Source: an uncultured Eubacteriales bacterium
Lineage (GTDB): Bacteria; Bacillota; Clostridia; Christensenellales; Borkfalkiaceae
DNA: 64,000 nucleotides
Assembly (NCBI GenBank): GCA_900548285.1
Contig: URKE01000002.1
Location: 12,506 to 76,505, forward strand
Reading direction: 5' to 3'
The position numbers and the translations under genes are program-made. Within the stretch, counting starts at the first letter, position 1, and each line of letters begins with the position of its first letter. The notes under the pieces are model-generated. The model was given only the letters and a program-made list of their open reading frames with translations. It was not told the DNA's origin and did not search any database. Of the stretch, positions 54,642-62,364 are shown piece by piece.

Positions 54642-55367
54642 ATGAAGGTAATAATAGCGAAAGATTACAATGAAATGAGCGAAAAAGCATTCGGAATCAT
54701 GGCGGAAGTCGTAAAGAACAAACCCGACGCGATACTCGGGCTTGCAACGGGTTCAACCCCCATAGGTCTTTATAAAAATATGATCAAAGACCACAACGAG
54801 AACGGAACGAGTTACGGAAAAATCAAAACCGTAAACCTCGACGAGTACGCGGGGCTTGACGTAACGAGCGACCAGAGTTACGTCTATTTTATGAGAGATA
54901 ATCTTTTCAATCATATCGATATAGACCTTTCGAACACCAACATCGAAAACGGCAAAGCGGCAGACAGACAAGCGGAGTGCGACAGATATAACGCCCTTCT
55001 CGAAAAAATGCAGCAGGATATTCAGGTTCTCGGCATCGGCTCGAACGGACACATCGCGTTCAACGAACCCGGCACGCCGTTCGGCAGCGTTACGCATATC
55101 GTCGATCTTACCGAAAGCACGATTAAAGACAATTCGAGATTGTTTAAAAGTATAGACGAAGTTCCCCGTCAGGCTTTCACTATGGGGCTTAAAAACATAA
55201 TGAACGCGAAGAAGATTCTCATCCTTGCGAACGGCGCGAATAAGGCTAAGGCTGTTTTCGGGCTTGTCAAAGGCGAGGTTACGGAAAACGTCCCCGCAAG
55301 TATTCTTCAACTTCATCCCGATTGCACGCTCGTCTGCGACGAAGCCGCCGCTGCGCTTATTAAATAG
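54642..55367 (+). CDS. nagB: Glucosamine-6-phosphate deaminase
   Basis: 241 residues from ATG 54642 with GGAGG ahead. Isomerase-deaminase converting glucosamine 6-phosphate to fructose 6-phosphate and ammonia. Motifs: GLATGSTPIGLYK near 28-40, NLDEYAGL with the catalytic Asp, GIGSNGHIAFNEPG, and the C-terminal CDEAAAALI. The C-terminal codons and stop are part of a threefold 15-bp tandem repeat. It lies between the ROK gene and nagA in one operon. Confidence 0.95.
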   Translation: MKVIIAKDYNEMSEKAFGIMAEVVKNKPDAILGLATGSTPIGLYKNMIKDHNENGTSYGKIKTVNLDEYAGLDVTSDQSYVYFMRDNLFNHIDIDLSNTNIENGKAADRQAECDRYNALLEKMQQDIQVLGIGSNGHIAFNEPGTPFGSVTHIVDLTESTIKDNSRLFKSIDEVPRQAFTMGLKNIMNAKKILILANGANKAKAVFGLVKGEVTENVPASILQLHPDCTLVCDEAAAALIK

Positions 55368-55397
55368 GCTCTTATTAAATAGGCTCTTATTAAATAA
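55353..55397 (+). repeat. 15-bp tandem repeat (three units) over the nagB stop
   Basis: Unit GCTCTTATTAAATAG occurs three times (55353-55367 with one change, 55368-55382, 55383-55397 with the last base changed). The first copy encodes the last residues and stop of nagB. A related TTCTTAAATAATCGG follows. Confidence 0.9.
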
Positions 55398-55439
55398 TCG
55401 ACCGGTTTCTTAAATAATCGGCTGATTCCGGAGAAAAAT

Positions 55440-56585
55440 ATGAAAGGATTAAAAAACGTTAAAGTATATATAAAAAACGTTGGCGTCGTAACGACGAATA
55501 TAGGTATCGAAAACGGTAAAATAGCGTATATCGGCGACAACGCGGAAAATATCGAACCGCTTTTTGAAACGGACGGAGTTGTTCTGCCCGGTTTTATCGA
55601 CGAGCATATTCACGGCGCGGGCGGCGCGGACGCAATGGACGGAACGGTCGAAGCGTTACAGACCATTTCGGAATTCGTTGCGAGAGAAGGGACGACGGGA
55701 TTTTTGGCGACGACTATGACGCAAAGCCCCGAAAATATAACGAACGCGCTCAAAGCGGTTAAAAAAATCAGAGAAAAGGGCGAGTATAAGGGAGCGGAAG
55801 TTCTCGGCGTTCATCTCGAAGGCCCGTTCATCTCTCCCAAGCATGTGGGCGCGCAGCCGCTCGAATACGTCGCTAAGCCCAGCGCGAAACTTTTCGACGA
55901 ATATAACAAGGCGAGCGGCAATGCGATAAAAATCGTCACGCTTGCGCCCGAAGTCGACGGCGGACTTGAACTCGTCAGGCATCTCGGCGAAAAAGGAGTT
56001 GTCGCGTCGGTGGGGCATACGGGCGGAAAGTACGCCGACGTCGTTAAGGCGGTTGCCGCGGGCGCGACGAACGTTACTCACACGTACAATGCCCAAACCG
56101 GGCTTCATCACAGAGAAGCGGGCGTTGTCGGCGCGGCTATGCTTCTGGACGAACTTAATTGCGAAATGATTTGCGACACCATTCACGTAAGCGTGCCTGC
56201 AATCAAACTCGTAATCAAGAACAAACCGCACGATAAATATACGCTCATAACCGACGCGATGAGAGCGAAAGGTATGCCGGACGGCAAATCCGAACTCGGC
56301 GGGCAGGAAGTTTTCGTCAAAAACGGCGAAGCAAGGCTTGCCGACGGAACTTTGGCGGGCAGTGTTCTCAAAATGAACGTCGCGATAAAGAATCTCGTCG
56401 AAAAAGTCGGCGTGTCTTTCACCGACGCGGTGGACTTTGCGACTTATAACCCCGCGAAAAATATCGGGGCGCTTAACGAACGCGGAACGATAGAGGTCGG
56501 CAAGCGCGCAGATTTAACCGTTCTCGATAAGAATTACGAAGTGCTTTATACGGTCGTAAACGGCAAAGTCGTCTATGCGGGATAA
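55440..56585 (+). CDS. nagA: N-acetylglucosamine-6-phosphate deacetylase
   Basis: 381 residues, amidohydrolase TIM barrel. Metal and substrate motifs: GFIDEHIHGAGG (HxH), HLEGPFISPKHVGAQ with the metal-binding Glu, SVGHTGG, THTYNAQTGLHHRE and ITDAMRAKGMPDG with the catalytic Asp. It makes glucosamine 6-phosphate for NagB. CGGAG precedes the ATG. Together with the ROK protein and NagB it forms an amino-sugar degradation operon, possibly used for peptidoglycan recycling or host glycans. Confidence 0.95.
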   Translation: MKGLKNVKVYIKNVGVVTTNIGIENGKIAYIGDNAENIEPLFETDGVVLPGFIDEHIHGAGGADAMDGTVEALQTISEFVAREGTTGFLATTMTQSPENITNALKAVKKIREKGEYKGAEVLGVHLEGPFISPKHVGAQPLEYVAKPSAKLFDEYNKASGNAIKIVTLAPEVDGGLELVRHLGEKGVVASVGHTGGKYADVVKAVAAGATNVTHTYNAQTGLHHREAGVVGAAMLLDELNCEMICDTIHVSVPAIKLVIKNKPHDKYTLITDAMRAKGMPDGKSELGGQEVFVKNGEARLADGTLAGSVLKMNVAIKNLVEKVGVSFTDAVDFATYNPAKNIGALNERGTIEVGKRADLTVLDKNYEVLYTVVNGKVVYAG

Positions 56586-56648
56586 GATTAAAACGCGCAC
56601 GCGGTTTGATTTATGCCGACATGAGAAATAAACATAATATATAATAGC

Positions 56649-56679
56649 AAAGCCGCAGAGTATACGCTCCGCGGCTTTT
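56649..56679 (+). terminator. nagA terminator
   Basis: AAAGCCGC (56649-56656) pairs with GCGGCTTT (56671-56678), with inner GAG/CTC pairing, then TTTT. Confidence 0.75.
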
Positions 56680-56687
56680 CCTTTGCA

Positions 56688-56727
56688 AAAATGAATATTA
56701 TACAAATAAAATGAATATTATCCAAAT
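56688..56727 (+). repeat. 20-bp direct tandem repeat upstream of the opp operon
   Basis: AAAATGAATATTATACAAAT occurs twice in tandem with a single change (A to C). It is about 100 bp upstream of the opp promoter and could be a regulator binding site or a leftover of slippage. Confidence 0.7.
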
Positions 56728-56825
56728 ATAAGTAAATTTATGTGTAAAAATCAAAAACTTGCGATAAAACCGAGTTTTTTATAGGGGGTATAAGTTTTTT
56801 TTATGATAATTCGGATAAAAAACAG

Positions 56826-56854
56826 TAGACAAGACGATATGAATATGGTAGAAT
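56826..56854 (+). promoter_or_regulatory. opp operon promoter
   Basis: TAGACA (56826-56831), 17-base spacer, TAGAAT (56849-56854) with an upstream TG of the extended -10 type. The start near 56861 gives a leader of about 200 bases. Confidence 0.75.
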
Positions 56855-56922
56855 ACGATTAAATTTAATAAATTGAACTGTTTTTTGTGCTTTCGGATCG
56901 GTGGGAAAATGCATAAATTATC

Positions 56923-57039
56923 AAAGCGGATATCCGCTTTTGTTTAAGGCAAAACTTAAACAAAAGATAATCGTAACGGCGAAATTTGTTAAATAAATTT
57001 TTTTTTAAAAGCCGCGTCGCTTGAAACTTACATCGCGGC
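56923..57039 (+). promoter_or_regulatory. Structured leader of opp operon
   Basis: Three inverted repeats in a row: an 18-base palindrome AAAGCGGATATCCGCTTT (56923-56940); an overlapping perfect 12-bp stem CTTTTGTTTAAG / CTTAAACAAAAG with 6-base loop (56937-56966); and GCCGCG/CGCGGC (57011-57039) just before the ribosome site. The first two share bases and exclude each other, as expected of a switch. I do not recognise a known riboswitch class. Confidence 0.5.
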
Positions 57040-57063
57040 GAAAAATTTTATGGAGGTAAAAAA

Positions 57064-59613
57064 ATGAAAAAACTTTTAGCACTTTTAATGGTTCTTGCCA
57101 TGACTGTTGCATGTTTTGCTTCGTGCGGAACGAAGGACGATTCTACCGGCGATTCTACGGGTGTAACACCTGCCGTAATCAAGAAAGGTACTTACCACAC
57201 TACTACGGCAACTATGCCGAGTAACTGGAACGAACTTACCTATCAGGATAACAACGATACCCAGATTTTGAATTACATTACTTCTGGATTCTTTGAATAC
57301 GATTATAAGTTCGACGATGCAAAAGGCGGCAAATATAATGCCGACGGAAGCATTAACGTAGACGCAATCGTTCCCGGCGGTTACACCACCAATTATCTTG
57401 CGGCTACCGATCTTAAAGACGTAACCGCTACGGTTGACGCTAAGTGGGGTTATACCGACGCTCAGAAAGCAGCCGGCGGATATGCCTGGCAGATTACTTT
57501 AAGAAAAGATCTTAAATGGGACGACGGAACGGCGATCAAGGCAGACGATTACGTTTATTCTATGCAGGCTCAGCTCGATCCCGATTTCCTTAACTTTCGT
57601 GCCGACACTTACTACAACACACTTCAGGTAAAGAAAGCTAAAGCTTATTTCAACAAAAACCAGGAAGCCACTTATCCTTCTGTCGGAACTAAGTACGAAA
57701 GCGCCGACGCTGCAATTGCGGCAGGTGAGGTTATTTATCTTGACGTATATAGTTTGTGGGGTGCAAGCGGATATGTGGATAAAGACGGAAACAAAGCTCC
57801 TCAGTGGATTCCCATAACCGACGAAACCGTTTACGATACTCCCGACGCGTGGGCAGCCGGAAAAGCGGAAGACGCATTCACGGCAAAAGGACTTTTTGAA
57901 CAGTATAAAGGAATGGTCGATGTCGGCGGAAAATATGAAGCCTGCCTTGCAATCAAGGTTGCAAATACCGAGCGCGACATAACTTTCGAAGATGTAGGAT
58001 TTTACAAGGTTGACGATTATTCTTTCGTTATCTTGATGGATAAATCGTATAAATTCCTTAAAGACGACGGTTCTCTCTCGTATCTTGCGGCTTACTATAT
58101 GCAGTCGCTTCCTCTTGTTCATAAGGCAAAATACGAAAAGAGCAAAATAGCTCCTGCGGCAGGTTCCACTCTTTGGACAAGTAAATACAATTCGAGTCTC
58201 GAGACGACCGCAAGCTGTGGTCCCTACAAACTCGAATCTTTCCAGAGCGGTAAAGCTTACACCCTTGTAAAAAACGACAACTGGTTCGGTTATGGACTTG
58301 AAGCGTATAAGAATCAGTATAACGTAACAAAGATCGAATGTGAAAAAGTTGAAGAACCCAGCCAGAACTGGATGAAATTCCTTGCAGGCGAAATCGACGG
58401 TGTTGCGCTCGACAGCGAGCATATCAATGATTATATGCATTCGAAATATGTCGTTTACACGCCCGGAACAGGTACGTTCGGTATGCAGCTTTTCAGCGAT
58501 CTTAACGTATTAAAGAAGAGTGGTAACAACAACGGAATTCTCGCAATCGACGAATTCAGACAAGCTATTTCGCTTTCTCTTAACAGAAGCGACGTTGTTG
58601 AAAAGATCTGGCCCGGTACTGCCGTTGCTTGCTTCGGTCTTATGAACAGTCAGTATTACTACGACGTCGAAAACGGCGGCGTATACAGAGATACCACGGA
58701 AGCAAAAGAAGGAATACTTCGTGCTTACGGATTCACCAAAGGTGCTGACGGCAAGTGGTCGGGCGGCGAAATCAACGGAGCTTCGCTTGACGACGCATAT
58801 GAAGCTTTGACCGGTTACAACCCCGTTAAGGCTAAGGAACTTGTTAAAGTTGCTTATGACAAACTCGTTGCAAAAGCGGAATACTATGGTTATGACGCAA
58901 GCAAGGGTATAACGATTGTTTACGGTTCGTCGATAGATAATGCAAAACAACGTCAACGTTGTCAGTATGTTCAGGATCTTTTGAACACTCTTTGTGCCGG
59001 CACAGGACTCGAAGGTAAGATCACTCTTAAATTTGACGCCTCGGCAGGAGACAAGTGGTCTAACGCATTCAGAAGCGGCGCAACTCAGATCGGTTTCGGC
59101 TACGGTTTCGGCGGTAACCCGTTCAACCCGTTCGATATCGTAGGTGGGTTCGTAGATCCCGAAAACTCCCTTAACTATCATACGTATTGGGATACGAAGA
59201 ATGAAAAAATGACTCTTACGATGCCTGCAGGAGACTATGAAGGCGCAGGTAAGACCATTACGATGAGTTTGTGCAATTGGTATAAGTGCCTCAACGGCTT
59301 AGCTGATAAAGCAAATGGCGATACCGAAGTTTATAACTGGGATGCTGGTTATGCGCCTGCTAGCGCAAGATTGGTTGTTCTTGCGGCTCTCGAAGAAAAA
59401 GTTATTCAGAAAGCATATTCGGTAATGCTTATCGGCGAATACAGCGGCGAGCTTTCCAGCCCGAAATTCAGCCAGATATCTTATGACTACAATACGTTTA
59501 TGGCTTATGGCGGAATGAGATACCTTGTTGTAAATTATACCGATGCCGAATGGGCGGAATATGTTGCTGCTCATAACAACGACCTTACCAGCGAATATAA
59601 GAAAGCTGAGTAA
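57064..59613 (+). CDS. Oligopeptide ABC transporter substrate-binding lipoprotein, enlarged
   Basis: 849 residues, against roughly 520-600 for usual OppA proteins. A signal peptide ends in FASC with Cys21 as lipid attachment site, followed by a short Thr/Asp/Ser-rich spacer. SBP family 5 features are LRKDLKWDDGTAIKADDYVYSM near 140-165 and ASCGPYKLESFQSGKAYTLVKN near 383. An additional region between about 180 and 300 (Tyr/Ala/Asp-rich, with DKDGNKAPQWIPITDE) has no counterpart in short family members. GGAGG precedes the ATG. It is the first gene of the opp operon. Confidence 0.9.
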   Translation: MKKLLALLMVLAMTVACFASCGTKDDSTGDSTGVTPAVIKKGTYHTTTATMPSNWNELTYQDNNDTQILNYITSGFFEYDYKFDDAKGGKYNADGSINVDAIVPGGYTTNYLAATDLKDVTATVDAKWGYTDAQKAAGGYAWQITLRKDLKWDDGTAIKADDYVYSMQAQLDPDFLNFRADTYYNTLQVKKAKAYFNKNQEATYPSVGTKYESADAAIAAGEVIYLDVYSLWGASGYVDKDGNKAPQWIPITDETVYDTPDAWAAGKAEDAFTAKGLFEQYKGMVDVGGKYEACLAIKVANTERDITFEDVGFYKVDDYSFVILMDKSYKFLKDDGSLSYLAAYYMQSLPLVHKAKYEKSKIAPAAGSTLWTSKYNSSLETTASCGPYKLESFQSGKAYTLVKNDNWFGYGLEAYKNQYNVTKIECEKVEEPSQNWMKFLAGEIDGVALDSEHINDYMHSKYVVYTPGTGTFGMQLFSDLNVLKKSGNNNGILAIDEFRQAISLSLNRSDVVEKIWPGTAVACFGLMNSQYYYDVENGGVYRDTTEAKEGILRAYGFTKGADGKWSGGEINGASLDDAYEALTGYNPVKAKELVKVAYDKLVAKAEYYGYDASKGITIVYGSSIDNAKQRQRCQYVQDLLNTLCAGTGLEGKITLKFDASAGDKWSNAFRSGATQIGFGYGFGGNPFNPFDIVGGFVDPENSLNYHTYWDTKNEKMTLTMPAGDYEGAGKTITMSLCNWYKCLNGLADKANGDTEVYNWDAGYAPASARLVVLAALEEKVIQKAYSVMLIGEYSGELSSPKFSQISYDYNTFMAYGGMRYLVVNYTDAEWAEYVAAHNNDLTSEYKKAE

Positions 59614-59651
59614 TAGTCGGTTGTCAACCAAAACATAAAATAACAAACGTG

Positions 59652-59686
59652 CGGCGGACGAAGTGTTTTTCGCCCGCCGTCGTTTT
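59652..59686 (+). terminator. Partial terminator after binding-protein gene
   Basis: CGGCGGACGAA (59652-59662) pairs with TTCGCCCGCCG with one mismatch, followed by TCGTTTTT. In transporter operons such stems let the binding protein be made in excess over the permeases. Confidence 0.7.
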
Positions 59687-59705
59687 TCGTATTCGTTTAT
59701 TATCT

Positions 59706-59745
59706 CTTTACAACACTTGTTTTTTGCGGATAAAATGTTGTAAAG
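59706..59745 (+). promoter_or_regulatory. Inverted repeat between binding-protein and permease genes
   Basis: CTTTACAACA (59706-59715) and TGTTGTAAAG (59736-59745) are an exact 10-bp inverted repeat with a 20-base spacer. TTTACA (59707-59712) and TAAAAT (59731-59736) inside it are 18 bases apart and could be an internal promoter covered by an operator. Confidence 0.5.
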
Positions 59746-59782
59746 ACATAATAATACGACTCAGAATAAGGAGACACAGCCT

Positions 59783-60793
59783 ATGTATATGTTCAAATAT
59801 GTTATGAAACGTTTAGGTCTTATGATTTTAACGTTTGCAATTATTATGATCATGTGCTTTTGTTTAATTAAACTTTTGCCCATTATCGTTACGCAGGGCG
59901 GACCGAACAGCGACCCGCTTATACCGTATCAGCAGCTTGAAGCGCGCGGATACATACAAAACGTTGCTAAAGGCACAAACGGAATTATAACGTACGATCG
60001 CGTGCCGATTTTATCTCAGCTCTGGTCGTATCTTACAAGGATTTTTACCGAAGGCGATTTCGGTATAGCCACGACTTACGGCGAATATCTCAATCAGCCC
60101 GTGTGGAACGTTTTCATAGAAAAACTTCCTCCTACGATTCTGATTAACCTGTATTCGACGATTTTAGGTGTTCCCATAGGTTTGGGGCTCGGCATTTTTG
60201 CCGCGCTTAAAAAGAACAAATGGCAGGATCAGGTTATAAACGTAGTTATAATTTTGCTTATTTCCGTTCCGTCGATTATAATGGGTCTCCTTATTCAGTA
60301 TTTTATGTGCTTTAAATGGGGCTGGTTTCCGATAACAATGAAAAAGGGGTTTGATTATTTTACTCCCGAGATGTTTCGTTCTATGATTCCCGCGGTATTT
60401 GCGTTAAGTTTCGGCTCGATAGCGGGTTACGCCCGTTCTACGCGCGCCGAATTGTCGGAAGTTTTAACGAGCGAATTTATGTTGCTTGCGCGTACGAAAG
60501 GTCTTACGAAAGGGCAGGCAACTTTCAGACACGCAATGCGTAACTCGATGGTGGTAATTTTCCCGTCTATACTTGCGGAATTCGTTGCCGTTTTATCCGG
60601 TTCGCTCATTATAGAAAGTATGTTTTCGGTTCCGGGCGTCGGAGGGTTGTATCTTAAATCGATTAACTTCCAGGATTACGATTTCTTTATGCTTTTATCG
60701 GGCTTTTACACTTTAGTAAGTCTTACGGCGGGTATCGTCGTCGATATTTCCTACGGCTTCATCGATCCGAGAATAAGAATGGGGGCGAGATAA
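59783..60793 (+). CDS. oppB: Oligopeptide ABC transporter permease OppB-type
   Basis: 336 residues, normal size, six membrane helices. The N-terminal FKYVMKRLGLMILTFAIIMIM helix, the EAA loop EFMLLARTKGLTKGQATFRHAMRNS near residue 230, and the C-terminal FSVPGVGGLYLKSINFQDYDFF identify the DppB/OppB group. The first extracellular loop is of moderate length. AAGGAGA precedes the ATG. Confidence 0.92.
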   Translation: MYMFKYVMKRLGLMILTFAIIMIMCFCLIKLLPIIVTQGGPNSDPLIPYQQLEARGYIQNVAKGTNGIITYDRVPILSQLWSYLTRIFTEGDFGIATTYGEYLNQPVWNVFIEKLPPTILINLYSTILGVPIGLGLGIFAALKKNKWQDQVINVVIILLISVPSIIMGLLIQYFMCFKWGWFPITMKKGFDYFTPEMFRSMIPAVFALSFGSIAGYARSTRAELSEVLTSEFMLLARTKGLTKGQATFRHAMRNSMVVIFPSILAEFVAVLSGSLIIESMFSVPGVGGLYLKSINFQDYDFFMLLSGFYTLVSLTAGIVVDISYGFIDPRIRMGAR

Positions 60794-60794
60794 T

Positions 60795-62363
60795 ATGGCA
60801 TACGAAATAAATAATATTCCTAAGGAAAAATTCAAATTCGTGGATAAAAAGGATTATACCCACGATACCAAGTTGGAAACGAAGCCGATAGGATATTTCC
60901 GTGACGCGTTCAATCGTTTCTCCAAAAACAAGGGCGCGGTTGTCGGCGGTATAGTCGTTTTATGTCTTATTCTGATGGCAATAATCTGTCCGTTTTTAAC
61001 TCAATATACGCCTTCATACTACGATTCGAATTATTCGACCATAAGTCCTAAGCTCAAGATGTTTGAGAATACAAACTTCTGGGACGGTTGCAGAGTTAAA
61101 AAAGTAGGTTTCATAGGTTATTTCGAGGACTATGCGGTAGGTCTCGAAACGGGTAATCTCGTCGTAAAAAACAACAAATACACCGAAAAAGACGGCACTT
61201 ACACTTATCGTTACGACACTTATTACGGAGTAGGTTTCGGTAAGAAATATAAAGTGATAACGATGGAAGAATATAAAGATATTCAGCGTTATCAGGATGA
61301 AACGGGAAGACAGATTTTGTATCCCGTGGTGAAACTTTCCGACAGACCGAAAACAATTCAGGATAAGGATCGCCCGAATATTTACTATAAGACAAAAGTT
61401 GTAGGCGGAAAAGTTCAGCCGGTATTGGATTCAGACGGAAATCTTATTCTTAATTACTGGACTTATAAGGAGTCGGACGGTAAGCCGCTTTTTGCAGCCG
61501 AATATAATTCCACAAGAATTGCCGGCGAAGAAGGTATAACCAAAGACGGAGAACCCGCACATTACGTTTACGGCAGAATAGTGGACGGCGGCGTCGAAGT
61601 CAGGGCATATTACTATGAATATTATACTTATTATCATACGCAGATCCTTAAAGACGGAATAAAAGAACCTAACTTTGTTTTCGGCACGACCTCCGGCGGT
61701 AAAGATATTTTTGCTTGTCTTTTCTCCGGCGCGAGATTTTCGTTCCTCTTCGCCGTTGTTGTTGCGGCGGTAAACCTTTTGATCGGCGCGATATGGGGAT
61801 CGGTTTCCGGATATTTCGGCGGAAGAGTAGACCTTATAATGGAACGTATAAGCGATATATTAAGCGCTGTTCCTACAATGATTATAATAACTCTTTTAAA
61901 ACTTCATATGGGAACTTCGAGTCAGGCGCTTGTTCTGTTTATTGCGTTTTTCGCAACGGGCTGGATAGGTATGGCGGCAACGACGCGTATGCAGTTTTAC
62001 AGATATAAAAATCAGGAATACGTTCTTGCGGCAAGAACGTTAGGAGCTAAAAACACGCGTATTATGTTCAAGCATATTTTCCCGAACGCGATAGGAACGC
62101 TTGTTACAAGTTGCGCGCTTGTAATACCTTCGATGATATATTCGGAGACGAACCTTTCGTATCTCGGCATTATAAACCTAGAGGCGGGTAATATAACCAG
62201 CGTCGGAACAATGCTTGCGGCAGGTCAGCGTGATATGCTTGTCGCTCCGTACGTTGCATTATTCCCTGCGATATTCCTTGTTTTGTTAATGCTTAGTTTC
62301 AACTTGTTCGGAAACGGTTTGAGAGACGCGTTTAACCCGTCGCTTCGCGGTTCGGAGGGCTAA
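60795..62363 (+). CDS. oppC: Oligopeptide ABC transporter permease OppC-type with large extracellular insert
   Basis: 522 residues, compared with about 290-320 usually. The first membrane helix is at about 48-70. Residues about 80-295 form a Tyr-, Lys- and Asp-rich insert between helix 1 and the conserved FGTTSGGKDIFACLFSGARFS stretch that normally follows shortly after helix 1. The remaining five helices and EAA loop NQEYVLAARTLGAKNTRIMFKHIFPN near 412 are regular. The insert should be extracellular, where the binding protein docks. It begins one base after the oppB stop. Confidence 0.9.
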   Translation: MAYEINNIPKEKFKFVDKKDYTHDTKLETKPIGYFRDAFNRFSKNKGAVVGGIVVLCLILMAIICPFLTQYTPSYYDSNYSTISPKLKMFENTNFWDGCRVKKVGFIGYFEDYAVGLETGNLVVKNNKYTEKDGTYTYRYDTYYGVGFGKKYKVITMEEYKDIQRYQDETGRQILYPVVKLSDRPKTIQDKDRPNIYYKTKVVGGKVQPVLDSDGNLILNYWTYKESDGKPLFAAEYNSTRIAGEEGITKDGEPAHYVYGRIVDGGVEVRAYYYEYYTYYHTQILKDGIKEPNFVFGTTSGGKDIFACLFSGARFSFLFAVVVAAVNLLIGAIWGSVSGYFGGRVDLIMERISDILSAVPTMIIITLLKLHMGTSSQALVLFIAFFATGWIGMAATTRMQFYRYKNQEYVLAARTLGAKNTRIMFKHIFPNAIGTLVTSCALVIPSMIYSETNLSYLGIINLEAGNITSVGTMLAAGQRDMLVAPYVALFPAIFLVLLMLSFNLFGNGLRDAFNPSLRGSEG

Positions 62364-62364
62364 A

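Noticed and set aside
56586..57063. T-box leader ahead of the opp operon
   Set aside because: The conserved T-box core (GGTGG-type block) and specifier-loop layout are absent; only generic hairpins are seen.
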